From an uncultured Flavobacteriales bacterium (GTDB lineage Bacteria > Bacteroidota > Bacteroidia > Flavobacteriales_D > Sanyastnellaceae), in contig CALKFF010000033.1 in NCBI GenBank assembly GCA_938084585.1, positions 1-64,000 of the forward strand: DNA of 64,000 bases, in the 5' to 3' direction. The notes beneath the pieces are model-generated. The model was given only the letters and a program-made list of their open reading frames with translations, had not been told where the DNA came from and did no database searches. Positions 18,188-26,317 of the stretch are shown in pieces; the first letter of the stretch is position 1, and each line of letters opens with the position of its first letter. A program made the translations under genes and the position numbers.

Positions 18188-19547
18188 TTCAGCGTCACAT
18201 GTCCCGTGGGTGCTGCGAAGTGCGCGCGAACCGTCGCCTAGACAGGAATACGTGATGGACCAAGTCTTTCGTCGGTGGTTCAAGACGTCCTGGAGGTGGC
18301 AGCGACGAGATGACGGGGTAGAAACCCGCTTGGAATGTGAAGGCGTTGAGGTGGGACGATGGCACGACCATCCTTTGGTGACAACCGATGTGCAGCCTCA
18401 AGACGACCACCTCGTGGAATGGACCCCCTGGCAACATGGTGAGGTGGCTTTGCGTGTGCCTTGCGCCGTGGAGACGGATGCCCACAGTTGGCCCTTCGAT
18501 CCTTTGGCCGCGACGTTCCACGCGCTCACATGTTGGGAAGAGCAAGCTGGCAGGGTGGCTTTGGATGAACATGGTCGCCCTCGGAGCTTTCCCGCCGCTT
18601 GGCGGTCTCTGCAAGGACACGTTCAAGGATTTGGGCAGGTCGTTTCGGCGGCGCAACAGCCCCGATGGCCTTGGGTGGACATCATGTGGCACACCATCGT
18701 TGGACCCCGGGTTGCGGAGCAACCCTTGGTGTGCGATTGGACTTTCGACGTGGACGTGGCGTACAAGCACAAGGGAAGGGCTCGGTGGAAATCGTTGCTG
18801 TTGCAGGTGCGTGACCTTGGTCTGGGACGCTGGGCAGTGGTTCAGGAGCGGTTCAGGGTCAACCGCGGGTGGATGAAAGACGCCTACGACACTTACGATT
18901 GGCTGTTGGAACATCACCGTGGCGAACCCGTGACGTTTCACGTGCTTGCCGCGAACCGAAACCGTCCCTACGACGTGGGCTTGGATCCAGCAGGAACCGC
19001 GTTGCCTGATTTGGTGGGGAACCTTTCGAATCGTCCACAGGTTGTGGTGCGGTGGCATCCTGGATACGGTGCGCTGGAAGACCCCAACGTGGCGCTGGCA
19101 GAACAAGCGCGGTTGAAGTCGTGGCCTGGCGTGCGTTGCGATGAAGTGAGAACCCATTTTTTGCGGGGATGTCCAGGAAGGCTTTGGCGACAATGGGTAG
19201 GCATGGGCATTGCAGTGGACAGTTCGTTGGGATGGGCCCACGACGTGGGCTTCCGCGCCGGCACGAGTCGAGATTTCACGGCGTTTGACGCGAGGGACAA
19301 CAAGGCCCTGCCGTTGAAGCTGCAGCCCATGGTGGCCATGGACGAAGCCATGCGGGGCAAGCTGGGCTGGTCTGCTGCCCAGGCTGAACAACACTTGACC
19401 GACCTTTTGGAGATGGTGGCCGCTGTCGGAGGAGGTTGGCGGATGTGCTGGCACAACACCTCCATCAGCGACACAGAAGCATGGGTGGGGTGGAAGTCAA
19501 CATACGTTGGCATCACCCGAAAGGCCCAGAGCAAGACTGTGGGGTAA
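18180..19547 (+). CDS. Polysaccharide deacetylase-like protein (DUF7033-type)
   Basis: This 455-residue cytosolic-looking protein resembles the Bacteroidota family with an N-terminal DUF7033 region and a C-terminal polysaccharide deacetylase-like barrel. Recognisable pieces are DPLAATFHALTCWEE, CDWTFDVDVAYKHKG (the TFDxD deacetylase-type motif), YDTYDWLL, HPGYGA and CWHNTSISD. No signal peptide is visible. ATG 18180 overlaps wecB; ATG 18255 (MDQVFRRWFK) is an alternative. Together with wecB it likely modifies a surface or secreted glycan. The substrate is unknown, and the metal triad is not fully evident, so catalysis is uncertain. Confidence 0.65.
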   Translation: MVDSASHVPWVLRSAREPSPRQEYVMDQVFRRWFKTSWRWQRRDDGVETRLECEGVEVGRWHDHPLVTTDVQPQDDHLVEWTPWQHGEVALRVPCAVETDAHSWPFDPLAATFHALTCWEEQAGRVALDEHGRPRSFPAAWRSLQGHVQGFGQVVSAAQQPRWPWVDIMWHTIVGPRVAEQPLVCDWTFDVDVAYKHKGRARWKSLLLQVRDLGLGRWAVVQERFRVNRGWMKDAYDTYDWLLEHHRGEPVTFHVLAANRNRPYDVGLDPAGTALPDLVGNLSNRPQVVVRWHPGYGALEDPNVALAEQARLKSWPGVRCDEVRTHFLRGCPGRLWRQWVGMGIAVDSSLGWAHDVGFRAGTSRDFTAFDARDNKALPLKLQPMVAMDEAMRGKLGWSAAQAEQHLTDLLEMVAAVGGGWRMCWHNTSISDTEAWVGWKSTYVGITRKAQSKTVG

Positions 19548-19552
19548 CTTCA
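19545..19552 (+). promoter_or_regulatory. -7 box overlapping the upstream stop codon
   Basis: TAACTTCA lies 12 nt before ATG 19557. Its first three bases are the TAA stop of the deacetylase-like gene, so stop and promoter share bases. Confidence 0.45.
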
Positions 19553-19556
19553 GACC

Positions 19557-20027
19557 ATGGAGTGGCAAGCGTTGGACGCGACATTGGTTTTGGAGTATGC
19601 CGCTTGGGCGGCCGTGGCTGTGGTCAAGTTCGTGGTCACCCCCTCTTTGATGATGGCGACAGGCCATCCTTGGTGGGTCGCTTGGGCGGTCACAGCGGTG
19701 GGTGCCGCCGGAGGGGTGTGGATGGTTTGGCATTCAGGCAAGCGCTTGTTTTCGTGGTTTGAGGAAAGGCTAGGGTCGCGGGAAGAGCGTGGAAAGCGAA
19801 CGTTCACGCAAGGGCGTCGACGCATTGTGTGGCTGAAAAACCATTTTGGGTTGCGCGGGCTCTTGGCGGTCTCAGGTTTGATTTCAGTGCCGATTGCCAC
19901 CACGCTTGCGGCCAAATATTTCCGACACCATCCTTGGGTCATGCAGCGCTTGATGCTTGCCTTCGCCCTGTGGGCGCTGGCCTTGGCTGCCGCATCATGG
20001 TGGGTCAAAAATGCACATCTCTCATGA
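19557..20027 (+). CDS. Small inner-membrane protein of unknown function
   Basis: The protein has 156 residues and about three to four hydrophobic helices (LEYAAWAAVAVVKFVV, WWVAWAVTAVGAAGGVWMVW, GLLAVSGLISVPIATTLAA, LMLAFALWALALAAASWW). Between them is a strongly basic, probably cytoplasmic loop (ERLGSREERGKRTFTQGRRR). I do not recognise a named family with certainty. It sits between the deacetylase-like gene and the HAD phosphatase, with ATGA overlap to the latter. A -7 box at 19545 suggests an additional internal promoter. Confidence 0.7.
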   Translation: MEWQALDATLVLEYAAWAAVAVVKFVVTPSLMMATGHPWWVAWAVTAVGAAGGVWMVWHSGKRLFSWFEERLGSREERGKRTFTQGRRRIVWLKNHFGLRGLLAVSGLISVPIATTLAAKYFRHHPWVMQRLMLAFALWALALAAASWWVKNAHLS

Positions 20028-20737
20028 CCCTTGCTCCTTTGTTCTTTGACCTGGACCACACGCTGTGGGACTTCGAAACCAACTCCAGGCTGGCCCTGGA
20101 GCAAGGGTTCAAGGACCTCGGCCTGGCGTCCTTGGGGGTGGCCGATCTGCCCACGTGGATTCGACATTACGAGGCGGCCAACGACCATTGTTGGGCCGAA
20201 TTCAGGGCCGGCAGGATGGACAAAGCCACCTTGCGCGGCCGTCGGTTTGAATTGGCGTTGGAGGCTTGTGGGGCGGCGTGCCCTGTGGGCTTTCCAGGTC
20301 AAATGGGGGAGCATTACTTGGCCCACAGCCCCTGCCAAAAGACCCTCATCCCAGGCACGTTGGAGGTTCTTGAGACCCTGCGCGCCCGAGGCCACCGAAT
20401 GTGGGTGCTGACCAACGGGTTCGACGAGGTGCAGCATTTGAAGATGGACAACTGCAACCTGACGCCGTTTTTCGAAGGGGTCTACACCAGCGACGCGTTG
20501 GAGGTCAAAAAGCCCAACCCGCAAGCGTACCGGCTCGCGGCTGAACGTGCAGGGCTGACTGCGGCAGAATTCAAGTATGTGGTGATGGTGGGGGACAGTT
20601 TGGAAAGCGACGTCTTGGGGGCCCAGCAAGTGGGGTGGAGGGGGGTGCATTTCGCGCCTGCTGGAGAGCGACATCCTGAGGCTTGGCGCACGATCCAATC
20701 GCTTCCGGAGTTGCTGGATTTGGAGCTCAAGGCCTGA
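20024..20737 (+). CDS. HAD-family hydrolase, YjjG-like nucleotidase
   Basis: This 237-residue protein has all four HAD motifs: FFDLDHTLWDF (nucleophile Asp), VLTNGF, the Lys in VKKPNPQAY and VMVGDSLESDVLGA. The long helical cap and the DLDHTLWDFE opening are typical of the YjjG/YfnB branch, which acts on (non-canonical) pyrimidine nucleoside monophosphates. The ORF track starts 195 nt too early; ATG 20024 overlaps the TGA of the preceding gene. Substrate is inferred only from family resemblance. Confidence 0.85.
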   Translation: MTLAPLFFDLDHTLWDFETNSRLALEQGFKDLGLASLGVADLPTWIRHYEAANDHCWAEFRAGRMDKATLRGRRFELALEACGAACPVGFPGQMGEHYLAHSPCQKTLIPGTLEVLETLRARGHRMWVLTNGFDEVQHLKMDNCNLTPFFEGVYTSDALEVKKPNPQAYRLAAERAGLTAAEFKYVVMVGDSLESDVLGAQQVGWRGVHFAPAGERHPEAWRTIQSLPELLDLELKA

Positions 20738-20739
20738 CG

Positions 20740-20747
20740 TACCTTCG
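20740..20747 (+). promoter_or_regulatory. Promoter of the DUF3467 gene
   Basis: TACCTTCG lies 12 nt before ATG 20752 and a TTTG lies 17 nt upstream of it (20719-20722). This is one of the clearest leaderless promoters in the window. Confidence 0.65.
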
Positions 20748-20751
20748 GGTC

Positions 20752-21069
20752 ATGGCAGATCAAGACAAAAAGGGAAAACTCAACATTGAGCTCCCCGAGG
20801 AGGTGGCCACGGGGGTGTACGCCAACCTGGCCGTCATCACCCACAGCCCCGCAGAGTTTGTGATGGATTTCATCCAGGTGATGCCGGGGATGCCCAAAGC
20901 CAAGGTTCGCAACCGCGTGGTGATGTCACCGCATCACGTCAAGCGTCTTTTGGGCGCGCTGGCTGAAAACGTGCAGCGTTTCGAGAAGCAGCACGGCCCG
21001 ATTCAAGACCACGGTCAAGAAGACCCTGGCATGCCTTTGCCCTACATGGGGCCGCAGGGTCAGGCCTGA
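20752..21069 (+). CDS. DUF3467 domain protein
   Basis: This 105-residue cytoplasmic protein is conserved across Bacteroidota: LNIELPEEVATGVYANLAVI, HSPAEFVMDFIQVMPGMPKAKV, then RVVMSPHHVKRLLGALAENV. The conserved core resembles the DUF3467 family, whose function is unknown. Start ATG 20752 is fixed by a -7 box 12 nt upstream; the longer ORF-track start is not used. It converges with the dihydroorotase-like gene, overlapping by about 10 nt. Confidence 0.88.
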   Translation: MADQDKKGKLNIELPEEVATGVYANLAVITHSPAEFVMDFIQVMPGMPKAKVRNRVVMSPHHVKRLLGALAENVQRFEKQHGPIQDHGQEDPGMPLPYMGPQGQA

Positions 21070-22352
21070 GCCACCCAGTGGTTGGTGCCGTGGACGACGC
21101 CACGGACCGCGCATGTCAACCCTTCGGGCAACGGAGGTGTGTTGGCCGCCTTGGTCGAAACTTCGGCGTGGTGCGCAGCCTCTGGTGCGTGCCAGGTCAA
21201 GTTCGCCACACTTCCAGCTGCGATGGGGGCGTGGTCGAGTCCCAGGACGTTCCTCGGCCCTGAAGACCATGCGCGAACGGCCGCAGCATGGGCGTTGTCT
21301 TTGGAAGTCTCTTGCGCAAGGCCATGGACGGTCAGCGCAAATGCCGACGACAAGCTGGCCATGCCGTTGGGGCTCAAGACAAATTCCACGTCGTGGTGCT
21401 CCAAATCTTCAGGCCTGTGGTCGCTGACCACCATGTCAATGGTGCCGTCCAACACGCCGTTCCTCAAGGCTGTCCGGTCGAACGCCGCGCGGAACGGAGC
21501 TCGGACCTTCAGTGTGCCTTGGAATCCTCTCAAGTCTTCGTCGATGTAAACCAAATGACCTGCGGTGGTGCCGCATGTCACGGAGAGTCCTTCGGCTTTG
21601 GCTTCTCGAATCAAGTCGAGCGATTGGGCGGCGGTCACGATGGAAAAGTGCAACTGTCCGCCCGCGTGCCTCAGCACCTCCAAATCACGCGACACCCGAA
21701 GCACTTCGGCTTCCACCGGGACGCCGAGCAACCCCATTTCAGTGCTCACCAACCCTTCGTGCATCACCCCACCTTGGTTCAAGTCGGTTTCCAGGGGCAA
21801 ATCCATCACGGTCTTGCCATGGGCCCTGGAGTAAGTCAAGGCGCGTTGCAAGGCCCCCACCCGGTCCATTGGCGCATCGTCTGTGAAGGCCACCGCACCG
21901 TGGTGCGCCATGTCGCTCATTTCAGCCAGTTGCTGGCCTTGACCCTGCTCTGTGACGCATCCCATGGGCAGCACGGTGGTCGGGCAGCCTGAAGCTTGGG
22001 CCTTGTTCCCTTTGGCCAGCAGGCTTTCCACGGCCATGGCGTGGTCCACAGGGGGATGGGTCGAGGGCAGCAAGGCCACTTGGGTCATCCCGGCTGCCGC
22101 GGCGACTTGGAGTCCGTGGGCAAGTCCCTCTTTGGTTTCTTCTCCGGGTTCGCGGAAGTGGACTTGGCCGTCCACCCACCCTTGGCTCACCACGGCACCA
22201 CGCCCTTCGAGGACTTTGGCAGAGGACGCTTCGAGGTTGGGGGCGACCTCGGCGATTTGGCCTTGGTTCACCAAAATGTCGACCACCTGGCCATGCCATG
22301 GGCTGGAAGGATCCAGCACCTGGAGTTGTTTCAGGAGAAGAGCTTGTTCCAT
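21060..22352 (-). CDS. Dihydroorotase-like protein with degenerate metal site
   Basis: This 430-residue amidohydrolase-fold protein matches the Bacteroidota 'dihydroorotase' type (QGWVDGQVHFREPGEE, VALLPSTHPPVD, MHEGLVSTEMGLLGVP, FSPNGMASL-like end region). The canonical DxHxHxR ligand motif reads D61-G-Q63-V-H65-F-R67, so the first His is lost. The HAED-type region reads DLPLETDLNQGG, and TxxHH is altered to TTAGHL. Pyrimidine synthesis is the family assignment, but the missing ligands suggest a weak or non-catalytic, PyrC'-like protein. Its ATG overlaps the end of the BatA-domain gene by 22 nt. Confidence 0.78.
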   Translation of the reverse strand: MEQALLLKQLQVLDPSSPWHGQVVDILVNQGQIAEVAPNLEASSAKVLEGRGAVVSQGWVDGQVHFREPGEETKEGLAHGLQVAAAAGMTQVALLPSTHPPVDHAMAVESLLAKGNKAQASGCPTTVLPMGCVTEQGQGQQLAEMSDMAHHGAVAFTDDAPMDRVGALQRALTYSRAHGKTVMDLPLETDLNQGGVMHEGLVSTEMGLLGVPVEAEVLRVSRDLEVLRHAGGQLHFSIVTAAQSLDLIREAKAEGLSVTCGTTAGHLVYIDEDLRGFQGTLKVRAPFRAAFDRTALRNGVLDGTIDMVVSDHRPEDLEHHDVEFVLSPNGMASLSSAFALTVHGLAQETSKDNAHAAAVRAWSSGPRNVLGLDHAPIAAGSVANLTWHAPEAAHHAEVSTKAANTPPLPEGLTCAVRGVVHGTNHWVAQA

Positions 22353-24364
22353 CTGCGAAGGAGTAAAGTTTCAAAAGCCAACGCCATCAAGGCCGCGGCG
22401 AAAAAGTACCACGCCAGCCGTTTGCCAGAGATATGTTGTTCCACCAAGTTTCGGAGTTGGCTTTCAGGTTGGGTCCAAATCTGAATGTCAGGCCAGCCCA
22501 ACGAGGCGGTTCGTTCGCGCCAGGCCTCGATGTCCCACACCGCCAAGTTGGATTCATCGGGGGAGTGGTTGAGTCCAAAAGTGGCCACGGCCGTGTCGTT
22601 GCGAAGCACGGTGTACCCACCAGGCTCGTTCAGGCCCTCTCCCCAGCGGAGCGACGTGCCTTGCGGGGTGCTTCTCCGTTCGGGAACCACCTGCACGTCC
22701 GAGGCACCCACAATGCGCCAGGTGTTGTCGCGTCGTTGTCCGGGCAACCTTGGAACCGTCAAGGCTTCGGTGTCGTCCAGCCGTTGGGCAAGGGCCGCTC
22801 CGTGACGTGCTGATTCGGCCACCCTCAGGAGCGTGGGAACGAAGAGGCCATGCCGTGTGAAGTTCCCAGTTTCCAGACACGTGCCGAGCAAGTACAGGTC
22901 TCCTCCCTCGTCGGACGGCATGCGGGTCAGGTACGGCAGTCCGTTGGCCGCGGTGGCCAGCACTTGCTCTTGGGCCCTTGGACGCCGGTTGAGGATGCGG
23001 TCGTACACCGGCCAATCGACCCGCGACGGCACGCTTCGAAACACGGGCTGAAACAGGGGGTGTGACCATTGAACGTCGGTCACCCGTCCTGCTCCGCGAA
23101 CATAGGAGGCGTCTCCAGCAATCCAAGAGGTTCCGCGCGCCAAGCTGTCCGGCAACACCATGACGGTTCCTCCGAGCGCCATGAATTCACGCACCAAAGA
23201 GACGGCCCCCAGAGAGGGTTCGTCGATGGCATGAACGACCAAAAGGTCGTACCCCATCAGGACAGGAGACGTTGGCAAGGACTGCACCCAATCTACCTCG
23301 ACAAGGCCGTCCGAAGACTGAAACGCTTGTTGGACGGCTTGCGTGGTTTTGTCCCTCAACGCCCCGCCTGACCAATGCAAAGCCTTCACCCCGGAGGACA
23401 CGTTGTACCCGATGTGGTGCACGTCATCGAAGGACACTGGGGCGTCGTCGATGCGCACTTCGACGAGGTGCGGTCCCGGCGCTCCGTGGGTGAAACGAAG
23501 CACGGTGTCGGTGGGCATGCCTGGCACGACATTGAACGACCCCAAGGCCTCGGGCACCCCGTCCACGCGCAGTTGCAAAGGGAGGCCGTCCACCCCGTCG
23601 AGGGCATCATGGCCAATCCGAACGTGCAACTCAGCATCGCGGTCGGGCAGGGCCAGCGGCGTTTCGAACCACACCGAGTCCACCCACAAGTTGGGCGAGG
23701 GGTTGGCTTGGACAGGGAGCAGGTGCCACGAGACCGTGGTGTCTGGCGGCGTCATGGCGTCCACCTCGTGGCTGCTTTCTTGCACGTCGCTGATCCAAAA
23801 GGCCCGCTTTGAAGCCGATTCGGCCCGCCCCAACTGGTCCATGGACCGCTCCATCACAGCTTCCAGTCCGGGGCTGTGGGATGAAAGTTGGATGGAGGCG
23901 ATGCGTTCAAGGGCCTCCGGCTGGGTCAAGAACCGCTGGTCTTGGCCCTGAAATCCGCTTGTGAACACGTGGAACAAGTCGGTTTCTGCAAAGGACTCCA
24001 CCAACGCGTTGGCTTTCCCTTTGGCTTCTTGGAGCAAGGGAGCCGATTCGCCGGACGCCATCATGGATGGGCTGGTGTCGACGTAGATGGACACGGCGTT
24101 GCGGCCTGCTTCTCCAGCCTTGGATTCTGGCGTCAGCATGGGGTCCGCGAAGGCCAAAATCAAGCATCCGAAGGCCAGAAGCCGCGCCAGCAAAATCAGC
24201 AGATTCCTGAGCCTGTGGCGGGAGCGGGCCTCTTTTTGCACGTCCCGGAGGAAGGCCACGTTGGAAAACGCCACGCGCTTGAAGCGCCGAAGCTGGAGCA
24301 AGTGCAAGGCCACAGGGATGGCGAGCGCCAGCAAACCCCAGAGTATGTCAGGACGACCCCACAC
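22331..24364 (-). CDS. BatA/VWA-domain membrane protein
   Basis: The protein has 677 residues and starts at GTG 24364. The N-terminus (RPDILWGLLALAIPVALHLLQLRR) is the double-transmembrane BatA domain, with TM2 at residues 53-73. A von Willebrand A-like domain follows with a DxSxS metal site (VDTSPS, D96-S98-S100). A long periplasmic region leads to a final TM helix (WYFFAAALMALAFETLLLRR). Such proteins occur in Bacteroidota next to dihydroorotase-like genes; a role in envelope or stress functions is assumed by analogy to Bat proteins. A -7 box (TAAATTCG) lies 13 nt before the GTG. Confidence 0.85.
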   Translation of the reverse strand: MWGRPDILWGLLALAIPVALHLLQLRRFKRVAFSNVAFLRDVQKEARSRHRLRNLLILLARLLAFGCLILAFADPMLTPESKAGEAGRNAVSIYVDTSPSMMASGESAPLLQEAKGKANALVESFAETDLFHVFTSGFQGQDQRFLTQPEALERIASIQLSSHSPGLEAVMERSMDQLGRAESASKRAFWISDVQESSHEVDAMTPPDTTVSWHLLPVQANPSPNLWVDSVWFETPLALPDRDAELHVRIGHDALDGVDGLPLQLRVDGVPEALGSFNVVPGMPTDTVLRFTHGAPGPHLVEVRIDDAPVSFDDVHHIGYNVSSGVKALHWSGGALRDKTTQAVQQAFQSSDGLVEVDWVQSLPTSPVLMGYDLLVVHAIDEPSLGAVSLVREFMALGGTVMVLPDSLARGTSWIAGDASYVRGAGRVTDVQWSHPLFQPVFRSVPSRVDWPVYDRILNRRPRAQEQVLATAANGLPYLTRMPSDEGGDLYLLGTCLETGNFTRHGLFVPTLLRVAESARHGAALAQRLDDTEALTVPRLPGQRRDNTWRIVGASDVQVVPERRSTPQGTSLRWGEGLNEPGGYTVLRNDTAVATFGLNHSPDESNLAVWDIEAWRERTASLGWPDIQIWTQPESQLRNLVEQHISGKRLAWYFFAAALMALAFETLLLRRWNKLFS

Positions 24365-24369
24365 AGACG

Positions 24370-24377
24370 CGAATTTA
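24370..24377 (-). promoter_or_regulatory. -7 box of the BatA-domain gene
   Basis: On the minus strand TAAATTCG lies 13 nt before GTG 24364, within the 29-bp divergent intergenic gap. Confidence 0.5.
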
Positions 24378-24381
24378 GCCC

Positions 24382-24389
24382 GATTTTTG
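24382..24389 (+). promoter_or_regulatory. -7 box of the TIGR02757 gene
   Basis: GATTTTTG lies 12 nt before ATG 24394, divergent to the BatA promoter. Confidence 0.45.
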
Positions 24390-24393
24390 CGGC

Positions 24394-25173
24394 ATGACCC
24401 AGGGGGAACTCAAGGACTTTTTGTGGGAGAAAGCTTCGCAGTACGAGGTGCCGGATTTCATCCCGAACGACCCCCTTTCTGTGCCCCACCGTTTCACGCG
24501 CCGTGAAGACGTCGAAGTGTCTGCATTCTTGGCGGCGACGTTGGCTTGGGGCAACCGGGTGTCCATCCTCAAAAGCTTGGACAAATTGATGGAATGCATG
24601 GACCATGCGCCCGGGCAATTCGTCTTGGAGCATGAGGAGACGGACCTCAAAGTGTTCGATGGGTTTGTGCACCGAACGTTCCAAGCCGAGGACGCACGCG
24701 GGTTCATGCGGGCCTTGCGTGGGTTGATGCGGGCGCACGGAAGCCTGGAGGCGGCCTTTCAGGTGCACGCGCCTGAAGGTGAAGGCCCCGCCAGCATCAA
24801 GCCAACGCTTGCGGGATTCCACCGCACATTCATGGCCCAAACTGGCGTGTCGCCACGCACCAAAAAACACGTGGCCAACCCCGAGGCGGGTTCCGCGGCC
24901 AAGCGCCTCAACATGTTCCTTCGGTGGATGGTTCGCCCGTCGACCCGAGGGGTGGACTTGGGGCTTTGGTCGTCGTTCAGGCCGCAGGATTTGCACATCC
25001 CGCTGGACGTGCACACCGGCAACGTGGGGCGCAAACTCGGCCTGTTGACGCGCAAGGCCAACGACTGGCGGGCGGTGGACGAGTTGACGGCCTCTTTGCG
25101 GGAGATGGATCCCCAGGACCCGGTCCGGCTGGATTTTGCGCTGTTTGGGTTGGGAGCGATGGAAGGATTTTGA
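24394..25173 (+). CDS. TIGR02757/DUF2400 family protein
   Basis: This 259-residue soluble protein fits the Bacteroidota TIGR02757 family: YNPDFI-type opening (YEVPDFIPNDPLSVPHRF), DVEVSAFLAATLAWGNR, RLNMFLRWMVR, GVDLGLWSSFRPQDLHIPLDVHTGNVGRKLGL and a DFALFGLGAMEGF end. The helical layout and the LDVHTGNVGRKL segment recall helix-hairpin-helix DNA glycosylase-like folds, but the function is not established. The start is ATG 24394 with a -7 box 12 nt before. It is followed 10 nt later by the MnmD-Nudix gene. Confidence 0.85.
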   Translation: MTQGELKDFLWEKASQYEVPDFIPNDPLSVPHRFTRREDVEVSAFLAATLAWGNRVSILKSLDKLMECMDHAPGQFVLEHEETDLKVFDGFVHRTFQAEDARGFMRALRGLMRAHGSLEAAFQVHAPEGEGPASIKPTLAGFHRTFMAQTGVSPRTKKHVANPEAGSAAKRLNMFLRWMVRPSTRGVDLGLWSSFRPQDLHIPLDVHTGNVGRKLGLLTRKANDWRAVDELTASLREMDPQDPVRLDFALFGLGAMEGF

Positions 25174-25179
25174 CCTTTG
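25172..25179 (+). promoter_or_regulatory. -7 box of the MnmD-Nudix gene
   Basis: GACCTTTG lies 12 nt before GTG 25184 and overlaps the TGA stop of the preceding gene. Confidence 0.45.
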
Positions 25180-25183
25180 CGCG

Positions 25184-26296
25184 GTGAAGTTGCGTGAGAC
25201 CAAAGACGGCAGCCACACCCTCCACAACCCGGAGATGGATGTGTTCTACCACAGCGTTCATGGCGCGTGGGCGGAGACGCAACACGTGTTTGGTGCGATG
25301 GGGTTGGACGAGGCTTTTGCGCGGCAACCGGAGGGGGCCATCCACATTTTGGAGGTGGGACTCGGCACGGGACTCAACGTCTTGGACGCCTGGGTGCGGG
25401 CCAAATCCTCAAACCGACAGGTGGTCGTCCGAAGCCTCGAACCCAAGCCCTTGAGCTGGGCCGACGTCGCGCCGCTAGGCCATGCCGCGCTCGCCGAAGC
25501 ACCCGAAGAGGTGCTCCAGAACATCGTGGCAGGACGCCATGTCGACGTTCATATGGATTTCACCAGAATCGACGCCGGCGTCATGGACGCGCTCCTGGAG
25601 GAGGGCTGGGCCGACGTCGTGTACTTCGACGCCTTCGCCCCGGCGGCACAGCCGGAATTGTGGACCGCCCCTGTGATGGACCGGATGCGGTGGGCGCTCA
25701 AGCCAGGCGGTCAGTTGGTGACGTATTGCGCCAAGGGCGACGTCCGTCGGACCATGGAAGAGGCAGGATTCCAGATGGACCGAATCCCTGGCCCCCCAGG
25801 CAAGCGCGAAATGCTGCGCGCCACCAAAGTGGCACGTCCACAAGGACGATTCAACGTCCGCGCCTACATGGTGGTGGTCCAAGAATGGAAGGTCTTGGTG
25901 TCCTACGAGCGGCTGCCGATGGGTGGGGTCATGAAATTTCCAGGCGGAGGCGTGGAGTGGGGTGAAGGACCAGCCGCAGCCATTCGTCGTGAGGCCTTGG
26001 AAGAGTTGGGCCAGTCGGTGACTGTGGACGCGTTGTTGCACGTCAGCCGCAAGGCCCACATCAGTTCCTTCGACGAGAACCAGCAGGTGTTGGCCATCCA
26101 CCATCTGGCCCGATTGGATGGCCCTGTGCGCTTTGAGGACGACGGCATGTTGGAAGATGTGTTCGGGAAGGGCGTTCCCATGATGGACCAAAAGCTCGGC
26201 TGGCGCGACGTCCACACGCTCAAGCCACAAGACTTTCACTTCGCCTCAGACCGAGAGGCTTGGGAGGCGTGGCAGAAGAGCCAAGTCGCGGGGTGA
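25184..26296 (+). CDS. MnmD-like tRNA methyltransferase fused to a Nudix hydrolase
   Basis: One uninterrupted frame of 370 codons joins two domains. Residues 1-~220 are the DUF752/MnmD methyltransferase: TKDGSHTLHNPEMDVFYHS, ILEVGLGTGLNVL (SAM site) and VYFDAFAPAAQPELW (active-site DAF-P-x(n)-PELW). MnmD methylates the C5 side chain of wobble U34 in tRNA. Residues ~225-355 form a Nudix domain with a perfect box, GGVEWGE-x7-REALEELG, that resembles nucleotide-sugar or NTP hydrolases. Usual MnmC fuses MnmD to an FAD oxidase instead. The start is GTG 25184, 12 nt from a -7 box; the ORF-track start would overlap the previous gene by 38 nt. A frameshift is unlikely since both domains are intact. 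Confidence 0.82.
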   Translation: MKLRETKDGSHTLHNPEMDVFYHSVHGAWAETQHVFGAMGLDEAFARQPEGAIHILEVGLGTGLNVLDAWVRAKSSNRQVVVRSLEPKPLSWADVAPLGHAALAEAPEEVLQNIVAGRHVDVHMDFTRIDAGVMDALLEEGWADVVYFDAFAPAAQPELWTAPVMDRMRWALKPGGQLVTYCAKGDVRRTMEEAGFQMDRIPGPPGKREMLRATKVARPQGRFNVRAYMVVVQEWKVLVSYERLPMGGVMKFPGGGVEWGEGPAAAIRREALEELGQSVTVDALLHVSRKAHISSFDENQQVLAIHHLARLDGPVRFEDDGMLEDVFGKGVPMMDQKLGWRDVHTLKPQDFHFASDREAWEAWQKSQVAG

Positions 26297-26317
26297 CGCT
26301 TGCCACTGGGGCCGGGT

